DNA of 64,000 bases. Origin: Amycolatopsis pretoriensis (GTDB lineage Bacteria > Actinomycetota > Actinomycetes > Mycobacteriales > Pseudonocardiaceae). Location of the stretch: the NCBI RefSeq assembly GCF_900107925.1, contig NZ_FNUJ01000001.1, positions 558,001-622,000 on the forward strand, written 5' to 3'. The notes under the pieces are model-generated. The model saw only the letters and a list, made by a program, of their open reading frames with translations. It searched no databases and was not told where the DNA came from. The translations under genes were made by a program, and so were the position numbers. Each line of letters opens with the position of its first letter. Positions within the stretch are counted from its first letter, which is position 1. Positions 57,464-64,000 of the stretch are shown here, one piece after another.

Positions 57464-58386
57464 TGCCGAAGTTCGCCGGAATCGTCCCGCCGCTGTGCAC
57501 GCCGTTGACCGACGACTTCGGCGTGGACACCGACTCGCTGCGGCGCCACGTCGAGTTCCAGCTCGACGCCGGCGTGCACGGCGTCTTCGTCCTCGGCTCC
57601 TCCAGTGAGGTCGCCTTCCTGCCCGACGCCCAGCGCCGCGTCGTCGTCGAAACGACGGTCGACCAGGTCGCCGGCCGCGTCCCGGTACTCGTCGGCTGTA
57701 TCGACATGACGACCCTGCGGGTCGCCGAGCACATCAAGGCCGCCGAGGCCGCCGGGGCCGACGCCGTCGTCGTCACCGCGCCGTACTACACGCGCACGCA
57801 CGTCGCCGAGGTCGACCGGCACTTCCGGCTGCTGCACGAACGCACGGCGCTGCCGATCGTCGCCTACGACATCCCGGTCGCGGTGCACACGAAGCTCGAC
57901 GGGGCGATGGTGCTCGACCTGGCCGCCGACGGCGTCCTCGCCGGGCTCAAGGACTCCAGCGGCGACGAGGCGTCCTTCCGCGCCGTCCTGCTCGGCAAGC
58001 GGGAGCGCGGCCTCGACTCCTTCGCGGTGTTCACCGGCTCCGAACTCGTCGTGGACGCGGCGCTGGCGATGGGCGCCGACGGCGCGGTCCCGGGTCTCGG
58101 CAACGTCGACCCGGTCGGGTACGTGCTCATCCACGACCACTTCAAGTCCGGCAACCTCGCCGCGGCGCGCCGCGAGCAGGAACGCCTGCTGAAGCTGTTC
58201 TCGATCACGGCCGTGGCGCCGCCGAGCCGGATGGGCCGCGGCTCGGCCGGGCTCGGCGCCTTCAAGGCCGCGATGAAGATGCGCGGCTTCATCGACAACG
58301 CTGTCATGGCGCCGCCGCAGCTTCCGCTGGACGACGAAGAACTGCTGCGGATCAAGGAGAAACTCGCCGAAGCGGGGCTGCTCTGA
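57463..58386 (+). CDS. nanA: N-acetylneuraminate lyase/dihydrodipicolinate synthase family aldolase
   Basis: A 307-residue TIM-barrel aldolase from ATG 57463, sharing one base with the upstream stop. It has GSSSEV at 45-50 where most members have GSTGE, Tyr135 (VAYDIP) and Schiff-base Lys163 (GLKDSSG). It cleaves sialic acid to pyruvate and N-acetylmannosamine if NanA; the alternative is another 2-keto acid aldolase of this family. Being between a sialic-type importer and a sialidase supports the first. NanK, NanE and NagA/B are not in the window, so the later steps lie elsewhere. Confidence 0.85.
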   Translation: MPKFAGIVPPLCTPLTDDFGVDTDSLRRHVEFQLDAGVHGVFVLGSSSEVAFLPDAQRRVVVETTVDQVAGRVPVLVGCIDMTTLRVAEHIKAAEAAGADAVVVTAPYYTRTHVAEVDRHFRLLHERTALPIVAYDIPVAVHTKLDGAMVLDLAADGVLAGLKDSSGDEASFRAVLLGKRERGLDSFAVFTGSELVVDAALAMGADGAVPGLGNVDPVGYVLIHDHFKSGNLAAARREQERLLKLFSITAVAPPSRMGRGSAGLGAFKAAMKMRGFIDNAVMAPPQLPLDDEELLRIKEKLAEAGLL

Positions 58387-60347
58387 TGCTCCGCTACGGC
58401 GCCGACTACAACCCCGAGCACTGGCCCGAAGAGGTCCGCCGGGAAGACCTCAAGCTGATGGCCGAGGCGGGCGTCACGATGGTGACCGCGGGGATCTACT
58501 CGTGGGCGGGCGTCGAGCCGCGGCCGGGGGAATGGGACTTCGGCTGGTTCGACGACGTCATGGACGGCCTCGCCGGCGCCGGGATCGGCGTCTGCCTGGC
58601 GACGATGACCGCGTCGCCGCCGCCGTGGCTGACGCACGCGCACCCGGAGATCCTGCCGGTGCGCGCCGACGGCGTCCGGCTCTCACCCGGGGCGCGGCAG
58701 CAGTTCTGCCCGTCCAGCCCGGTCTACCTCGCGCACGCGGCCCGGCTCGTCACGGAGCTGGCGACGCGGTACGCCGGCCACCCGGCGCTGGCGATGTGGC
58801 ACGTCGGCAACGAGTTCGGCTGCCACGTCCGGGCCTGCTACTGCGACGAGTCCGCTTCGGACTTCCGCGTCTGGCTGCAGGAGCGGTACGGCACGATCGA
58901 GGAGCTCAACGCGGCGTGGACGACCACCTTCTGGGCCCAGCGGTACTCCACCTGGGACGAGATCCTGCCGCCGCGGGTGGCCCCGACGTTCCCCAATCCC
59001 GCGCAGCAGCTGGACTTCCACCGGTTCTCCTCCGACGCCGCACTCGGGTGCTTCCTGACCGAAGAGCGGGTGCTGCGCCGCGTCACGCCGGATGTCCCGA
59101 TCACGACCAACTTCGTCGGCCTGGTCCAGAAAGCCCTCGACTGGCACCGGTGGACACCGCACGAGGACGTCGTCAGCCTCGACTCCTACCCCGACCCCTA
59201 CGACCCGCGTGCCCACGTCGAGGCCGCGTTCGCCTACGACCTGGTCCGGTCCACGAAGGACCAGCCGTGGATGCTGCTCGAACAGGCGCCCAGCGCGGTG
59301 AACTGGCGGCCGCGCAACAGTCCCAAGCCCCCGGGTGCCATGCGGCTCGGCAGCTGGCAGGCCATCGCCCAGGGCGCCGACGCCGTGCTGTTCTTCCAGT
59401 GGCGCCAGACCAGCGGCGGCGCCGAGAAGTTCCACTCGGCGATGGTCCCGCACGGCGGCCGCGACACCCGGACGTTCCGCGAGACCGCCGCGCTGGGGCG
59501 GGAACTGGCCCGGGTACCCGAACTCGCCGGGATGCGCGTGCGGGCCGACGTCGCCCTGCTGCACGACTGGCCGAGCTGGTGGGGCCTCGAACTCGACTCG
59601 CACCCGGCCCGGCTGGAGTACCTGGAGACGCAGCTGGCGCACTACGCGCCGCTGTTCGACGCCAACGTCACCTGCGACGTCGTCCACCCTTCGCGGGATC
59701 TCACGTCGTACAAGCTGGTCGTCGTCCCGAACCTGTACCTGCTCGAACCGTCCACCGCCGACAACCTGCGCGCCTACGTCGCGGGCGGCGGGCACCTCGT
59801 GGTGTCGTACTTCTCCGGCATCGTCGACGCCTGCGACCGCGCCTACCTCGGCGGCCACCCCGCGCCCCTGCGGGACATCCTCGGCCTGCGGGTCGACGAG
59901 TTCTGGCCTCTCGATGACTCTGTCGGCGTGATTTTCGTAGATGGGACAACGGGTTCCGGGACGATCTGGGCCGAGTGGATCGAACCCGAGGGCGCGGAAG
60001 CCGTCGCGTCGTTCGCTTCCGGGGAGCTGACCGGCCGTCCGGCGATCACGCGGCACGCGTTCGGCGACGGCGTCGCCTGGTACCTCGGCACCCGGCCCGA
60101 CCTCGCGCCGCTGTTCGGCCGCATCACCGCCGAAGCCGGGGTGACGCCGGTCCTGGCCACCCCGCCCGGTGTCCAGGCCGTCGTCCGGCACGGCGGGGAA
60201 AGCGCTTACCTGATCCTGCTCAACCACGGCACCGAGCCGGTCACCGTCGACCTGCCGCAAGCAGCGCCGGACCTGCTGACCGACCCGTCGCGGCCGGTGC
60301 GCGAGGTGCGGCTCGCCCCGCGGGGTGTCGCCGTCCTGAAGGGATGA
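58386..60347 (+). CDS. Beta-galactosidase, glycoside hydrolase family 42
   Basis: A 653-residue enzyme from ATG 58386, sharing one base with the upstream stop. The barrel starts LRYGADYNPEHWPEE. Acid/base Glu143 is in GNEFGCH, nucleophile Glu298 in LLEQAPSAVNW, and a Cys set (Cys108, 146, 151, 153; CHVRACYCDE) forms the usual structural metal site region. A trimerisation domain (about 390-600) and a small C-terminal beta domain follow. There is no signal peptide, so it acts on imported galactosides. Within the operon it would cut galactose from glycans from which sialic acid has been taken. Confidence 0.92.
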   Translation: MLRYGADYNPEHWPEEVRREDLKLMAEAGVTMVTAGIYSWAGVEPRPGEWDFGWFDDVMDGLAGAGIGVCLATMTASPPPWLTHAHPEILPVRADGVRLSPGARQQFCPSSPVYLAHAARLVTELATRYAGHPALAMWHVGNEFGCHVRACYCDESASDFRVWLQERYGTIEELNAAWTTTFWAQRYSTWDEILPPRVAPTFPNPAQQLDFHRFSSDAALGCFLTEERVLRRVTPDVPITTNFVGLVQKALDWHRWTPHEDVVSLDSYPDPYDPRAHVEAAFAYDLVRSTKDQPWMLLEQAPSAVNWRPRNSPKPPGAMRLGSWQAIAQGADAVLFFQWRQTSGGAEKFHSAMVPHGGRDTRTFRETAALGRELARVPELAGMRVRADVALLHDWPSWWGLELDSHPARLEYLETQLAHYAPLFDANVTCDVVHPSRDLTSYKLVVVPNLYLLEPSTADNLRAYVAGGGHLVVSYFSGIVDACDRAYLGGHPAPLRDILGLRVDEFWPLDDSVGVIFVDGTTGSGTIWAEWIEPEGAEAVASFASGELTGRPAITRHAFGDGVAWYLGTRPDLAPLFGRITAEAGVTPVLATPPGVQAVVRHGGESAYLILLNHGTEPVTVDLPQAAPDLLTDPSRPVREVRLAPRGVAVLKG

Positions 60348-60349
60348 GA

Positions 60350-62176
60350 ATGAGAACACTGGGGAGATGGGCCGCGCTGGTGGCCTTGGTGTCGAGCACG
60401 CTCCTGGCGGTGAGCCCGGCGCAGGCCGAGCCGCAGCTCGACCAGCAAGTCCTGTTCAAAGCTGCGCAGGATCCCGGGTACAGCTGCTTCCGGATCCCGG
60501 CGATCGTGGAGTCCGCCCACGGCACGCTGCTGGCGTTCGCCGAGGGCCGCGTCGACAACTGCGGCGACACCGGCGACATCGATCTGGTGCTCAAGCGCTC
60601 CACCGACGGCGGCCGGACGTGGTCGCCGCTGCAGGTGGTCAACCGCGGCGGCGGGGACACGCACGGCAACCCGGTGCCCATGGTGGACCGCCGCACCGGC
60701 CGGATCGTGCTGATCACGACGTACAACAAGGGGCGGGCCGACGACAAGGCGTGCGACGTCCCGTGCCCGCGCACGCCGCATTCGCAGTACAGCGACGACG
60801 ACGGCCGCACCTGGTCCACCCCGGTCGACATCAGCGCGCAGGCGAAACTGCCCGACTGGGACTCCTGGTACGCGTCCGGGCCGGTGCACGGCATCCAGCT
60901 GACCCGCGGCCGCCACGCGGGACGGCTCGTGTTCGGCGTCAACGCGGAGACCAGCGACGGCACGCACTCGATCGAGAACCACGCCGGGCTCGTGTACAGC
61001 GACGACGGCGGCCGCAGCTGGCACGTCGGCGCGGTGAACTCGTACCCGCACCCGGTCGGCGGGACGTACACGCAGAAGCCGTCCGAAGTGACGGTGGCCG
61101 AGCTGCCGGACGGCTCGATCTACGCCGGCGGCCGCGAGCAGGGCGGCACCGACATCGGCAACCGCGACTCCGCGATCAGCCGCGACGGTGGCGAGACGTT
61201 CACCAGGTCCTTCACCACCATCCCCGACCTGGTGACGCCGATGGTGCAGGGGTCGATCCTGCGGGTGGGCGACCGGCTGCTGTTCTCCTCGCCGTCGGAC
61301 ACCGACCGGCGGCGCTGGATGATGATCCGCTCGTCCTACGACAACGGCCGGACGTGGGAGAACGCCGAACAGGGCACGCAGATCACGACGGACTGGTCGG
61401 GCTACTCGGATCTGGTGCGGATCAGCGGCTCGAAGATCGGGCTGATGTACGAAGGTGGCGCGGTCGACGCGCGGGACGAGATCCGCTTCGCACGCTTCGA
61501 CGAATCCTACCTGGGCCGGCACAACTCCGCGGGACCGTCCACACCGGACGTTTCCGGGCACGCGGACGCGCGGGTCCTCGGCGGTGCTTCGGTGACCCCC
61601 GGCCGGTTCGGCGGCGCGGTGACGCTGGACGGCGTCGACGACTACGTCCGCGTGCCGTACGACCCGGCGCAGCCCCCGGGCGACGGCGACCTCACGTGGA
61701 CGGGGTGGTTCCGGTACGGCGCCACGAAGGGCAACCAGGTGCTGTTCTGGCTCGGCGGAATGGGCACGACGGCACCGCAGCTGTGGTTGCGCGGCGAGCC
61801 GGCCAACCACCGGCTCATCGCGATGATGACCACCGCCGCCGGGAGCGCGTCGATCACGTCGGCGCAGGCGTACGACGACCAGGCGTGGCACCACGTGGCC
61901 CTGGAACGCACCGGCGGGCAGCTGCTGCTGTGGGTCGACGGCGTCCAGGTCGCGTCCGGCGCCGCGGCCGCCGGGTCGGTCAGCCAGACCGTGTCGTTCC
62001 AGCTGCAGCTGGGGCAGCGGCTGGACAACCAGTTCCGCTGGAACGGCTCGTTCGACGAGGTCCGCTTCTACCGCCGGGCCTTGACGACGTCGGAACTCGA
62101 CGCGATCCGCGTGCGGAACGCGCCGGCCCCGGCCGGCCAGGTCCTGCGGCTCCCGTTCGACCGCCTCCACGGCTGA
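60350..62176 (+). CDS. nanH: Secreted exo-alpha-sialidase (GH33) with LamG-type domain
   Basis: A 608-residue protein; I choose ATG 60350 since GAAGGG lies six bases upstream, though ATG 60344 is also possible. A signal peptide is cleaved near residue 26 (SPAQAEP). The six-bladed propeller begins at about residue 35 with CFRIPAI (the FRIP motif), and five Asp boxes are visible (STDGGRTW, SDDDGRTW, SDDGGRSW, SRDGGETF, SYDNGRTW). Residues 430-605 form a LamG-like lectin domain (FGGAVTLDGVDDYVRVPY, WNGSFDEVRFYRRALT). It frees sialic acid from glycoproteins outside the cell; the importer and lyase in the operon use the product. Confidence 0.93.
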   Translation: MRTLGRWAALVALVSSTLLAVSPAQAEPQLDQQVLFKAAQDPGYSCFRIPAIVESAHGTLLAFAEGRVDNCGDTGDIDLVLKRSTDGGRTWSPLQVVNRGGGDTHGNPVPMVDRRTGRIVLITTYNKGRADDKACDVPCPRTPHSQYSDDDGRTWSTPVDISAQAKLPDWDSWYASGPVHGIQLTRGRHAGRLVFGVNAETSDGTHSIENHAGLVYSDDGGRSWHVGAVNSYPHPVGGTYTQKPSEVTVAELPDGSIYAGGREQGGTDIGNRDSAISRDGGETFTRSFTTIPDLVTPMVQGSILRVGDRLLFSSPSDTDRRRWMMIRSSYDNGRTWENAEQGTQITTDWSGYSDLVRISGSKIGLMYEGGAVDARDEIRFARFDESYLGRHNSAGPSTPDVSGHADARVLGGASVTPGRFGGAVTLDGVDDYVRVPYDPAQPPGDGDLTWTGWFRYGATKGNQVLFWLGGMGTTAPQLWLRGEPANHRLIAMMTTAAGSASITSAQAYDDQAWHHVALERTGGQLLLWVDGVQVASGAAAAGSVSQTVSFQLQLGQRLDNQFRWNGSFDEVRFYRRALTTSELDAIRVRNAPAPAGQVLRLPFDRLHG

Positions 62177-62225
62177 CCTCCTTATGGCCCTTATCCGGCG
62201 GGCTCGGAATTGGTTCACTTCCTCC

Positions 62226-64000
62226 GTGAGGATCTTGGGTGCGCTGCTCACCGTCCTGCTCGTCGCCACCGGCCTGGCGGTCCCCGTGACCGTCGCCGCG
62301 GCGGATCCGCCCTCCTGGACCGGGCCGCTCAGCACCCGCGGCCGGTACATCGTCGACGCGCACGGTGACCGCTTCAAGCTGAAGGCCGCCAACTGGCACG
62401 GCGCGAGCGGCACGTGGACCGGCTCCGGTGACGTGAACGACCCGGCGAACCACCACGCCGGCGAGATCGCCTACCAGACGCCGCTCGGGCTGGACCGCGC
62501 GTCGATCGACACGGTCATCGACGGGCTCGCCCAGCTCGGCCTGAACAGCGTCCGGCTGCAGTTCTCCAACGCGATGCTGCACGACACCCGGCCGGTGCCG
62601 GACCTGCCCGCCAACCCGGACCTGCACGGCCTGACCCCGCTGCAGGTCTACGACCGCGTCGTCGACCGGCTGACCGCGCGCGGGTTCGCCGTCATCCTCA
62701 ACAACCACACCACGACCTCGCGCTGGTGCTGCGGGCTCGACGGCAACGAGCGCTGGAACACCGCGCAGACCGAACAGCAGTGGCAGGACGACTGGCTGTT
62801 CATGGCCCGCCGCTACGCCGCGAACAAGCGCGTCGTCGGCGCCGACCTGTACAACGAAGTCCGCCGGAACGCGTTCGACGACCCCAACTGGGGCTGGGGC
62901 AACGGCACCGACTGGCAGCGCGCGAGCCAGCAGGTCGCCGACCGCATCCTCACGGAGGCGAACCGCGACCTGCTCATCTTCGTCGAGGGCATCAACTGGA
63001 CCGGGCTGCCGATCGACGGCTTCGCGCACGGACGCCCGACGCTCGAACCCGCCCGGACGCTGTCGCACACGCTCGTGGACTCGGGCAAGCTCGTCTATTC
63101 GGCGCACTTCTACGGCTACACCGGGCCGAACCACTCGGGCGCGACCGGCATCGGCGAGACGCACGACCCGCGTTACCGCGACCTCTCACCCCAGGAACTG
63201 CGGGACACCCTGTACCGGCAGGCGTTCTTCGTCTCGGCCGACACCGGCAAGCACTACACCGCGCCGCTGTGGATCAGCGAGTTCGGCGAAGGCCGCAACA
63301 CCACCGACCCGGCGTCGCGCGCGTTCTTCGAGAACTTCGTGAACCACCTCGCCGAGACCGACACCGACTTCGCCTACTGGCCCGCGGTCGGCTTCCAGAC
63401 GGGCGGCTCCGGCGACGGCTGGGCGCTGCTCGAATACGACTCCGCGGGCCGCCGCATCGACGTCCTCGACGGCACGGACTGGCGCGGCCCGGCGTGGCAG
63501 CGGCTGATCTCCGCGCCGTCCCGCACCGGGCAGATCCCGGACGGCGTGGTGCACTGGTCGATGCTGAACCTCGACTACGGCGACTTCCAGGAGTCACGCC
63601 AGGTCCGGGCGCTGCCGGACTGGAACTCCGGCGCCCGCAAGGGCGTCTGCCCGGACGGCCAGCGGCTCGCCGGCCTGGCCCACACCGGCAACCGCGGCCT
63701 GTGCACCGGGACGCTCGCCGCCCCGGCCGGGTACGTCGTGGTCCGCGACGAGACCTACGTCGACACCGACTGGGCGTCCGGGTACACGAAGACGCAGTGC
63801 CCGCCCGACCACGCGGTCGTCGGGTACAGCGTGCAGGGCGCGGCCTTCTCCGCCGTGCTGTGCGGCCGGTCCGCGACGCCGCTGGGCCGCACCGGCCGCA
63901 CGGTGTGGTTCGACCGCGGCGACAACCGGCCGTCCGGCGACCCCGGCGGCGACTTCGCGTCGGGGAACTACAAGGGCCAGTGCGCGCCGGGGGAGTACGT
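62226..64000 (+). CDS. Secreted glycoside hydrolase family 5 (endoglucanase-like), cut by window edge
   Basis: An open frame from GTG 62226 to the last base, 591 codons without a stop. A signal peptide is cleaved near residue 27 (VTVAAADPP). A GH5 barrel begins at RGRYIVDAHGDRFKLKAANWHGAS. Acid/base Glu211 is in DLYNEVRR and nucleophile Glu352 in WISEFGEG, with the SAHFYGYTG segment between. After about residue 450 lies a beta-rich domain with paired Cys (GVCPDGQRLAGLAHTG, CTGTLAAPAGYVVV, QCPPDHAVVGYS). The substrate class is beta-glucan or mannan. It follows the sialidase by 49 bp but differs in role; co-regulation with the sialic operon is uncertain. Confidence 0.9.
   Translation, partial: MRILGALLTVLLVATGLAVPVTVAAADPPSWTGPLSTRGRYIVDAHGDRFKLKAANWHGASGTWTGSGDVNDPANHHAGEIAYQTPLGLDRASIDTVIDGLAQLGLNSVRLQFSNAMLHDTRPVPDLPANPDLHGLTPLQVYDRVVDRLTARGFAVILNNHTTTSRWCCGLDGNERWNTAQTEQQWQDDWLFMARRYAANKRVVGADLYNEVRRNAFDDPNWGWGNGTDWQRASQQVADRILTEANRDLLIFVEGINWTGLPIDGFAHGRPTLEPARTLSHTLVDSGKLVYSAHFYGYTGPNHSGATGIGETHDPRYRDLSPQELRDTLYRQAFFVSADTGKHYTAPLWISEFGEGRNTTDPASRAFFENFVNHLAETDTDFAYWPAVGFQTGGSGDGWALLEYDSAGRRIDVLDGTDWRGPAWQRLISAPSRTGQIPDGVVHWSMLNLDYGDFQESRQVRALPDWNSGARKGVCPDGQRLAGLAHTGNRGLCTGTLAAPAGYVVVRDETYVDTDWASGYTKTQCPPDHAVVGYSVQGAAFSAVLCGRSATPLGRTGRTVWFDRGDNRPSGDPGGDFASGNYKGQCAPGEY

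Noticed and set aside
1..64000. tRNA, rRNA, riboswitch, transposon or attachment site.
   Set aside because: No cloverleaf-like T-loop sequences, conserved rRNA blocks, transposase genes or matching terminal repeats were noticed by eye; a covariance search would be decisive.

Overview
The window is very G+C-rich DNA (about 70% or more, except one gene) with frequent GTG starts, overlapping start and stop codons, Tat and lipoprotein signals, and actinobacterial families: ESX/EspG-type secretion partners, several ECF sigma factors with SnoaL-like tails, and a transmembrane Ser/Thr kinase. It fits a filamentous actinomycete of the Pseudonocardiaceae, most like Amycolatopsis. The genus is an inference from gene content, not from a marker gene. 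No rRNA, tRNA, CRISPR array or insertion sequence was seen.

Layout. 1-8.1 kb: a small membrane electron-transfer module (cut gene, DUF6529-type membrane protein, Rieske lipoprotein), a frameshifted membrane-protein gene, DUF3291 and DUF3800-like genes, a receptor Ser/Thr kinase, a MarR-GNAT fusion, a sirtuin and a decayed gene. 8.1-13.9 kb: stress and redox regulation (truncated globin, FAD disulfide-type oxidoreductase, two XRE-cupin regulators, a LUD-domain protein, two tail-to-tail ECF sigma factors, a GNAT). 14-23.7 kb: GH28 pectinase, small envelope proteins, MFS exporter, an MhpF-MhpE pair, proline iminopeptidase, a secreted protein, an FAD monooxygenase with a divergent TetR. 23.7-28.3 kb: a low-G+C membrane-anchored NACHT ATPase beside an ArgP-LysE pair.

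28.3-32.2 kb is the most interesting stretch. Two operons on the minus strand, (2OG-Fe(II) oxygenase - unknown - ogt) and (ECF sigma - ogt), carry near-identical promoters (CTCACnTTnC, 12 bp, CGTCTAC, 5 bp, start codon). This looks like an autoregulated, leaderless, sigma-controlled DNA-alkylation response. The operons are separated by a noncoding 86-bp G-rich minisatellite.

32.2-41.7 kb: a HemK-like methyltransferase, an L,D-transpeptidase, then an ESX (type VII)-associated set: lytic transglycosylase, WXG-CHAP hydrolase, YbaB-like proteins, EspG, AraC-like regulator, and a row of WXG-like proteins with a 63-bp coding minisatellite. Two divergent promoters at its ends share a bipartite CGTGCA / TGTCC / CGTGCACC motif. 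41.7-47.8 kb: CopC-like protein, amine permease - Lrp - aminotransferase group with an array of repeated Lrp-type boxes, P450, orphan LuxR regulator.

47.8-64 kb: a sedolisin (S53) peptidase paired with a 706-residue secreted protein, then a GntR (NanR-like) regulator divergent from a sialoglycan-foraging operon: peptide-type ABC transporter with a permease-ATPase fusion, NanA-like lyase, GH42 beta-galactosidase and GH33 sialidase. A GH5 cellulase runs off the right edge. In the sialic operon the secreted sialidase would release sialic acid, the transporter import it, the lyase cleave it, and the galactosidase trim the exposed galactose.
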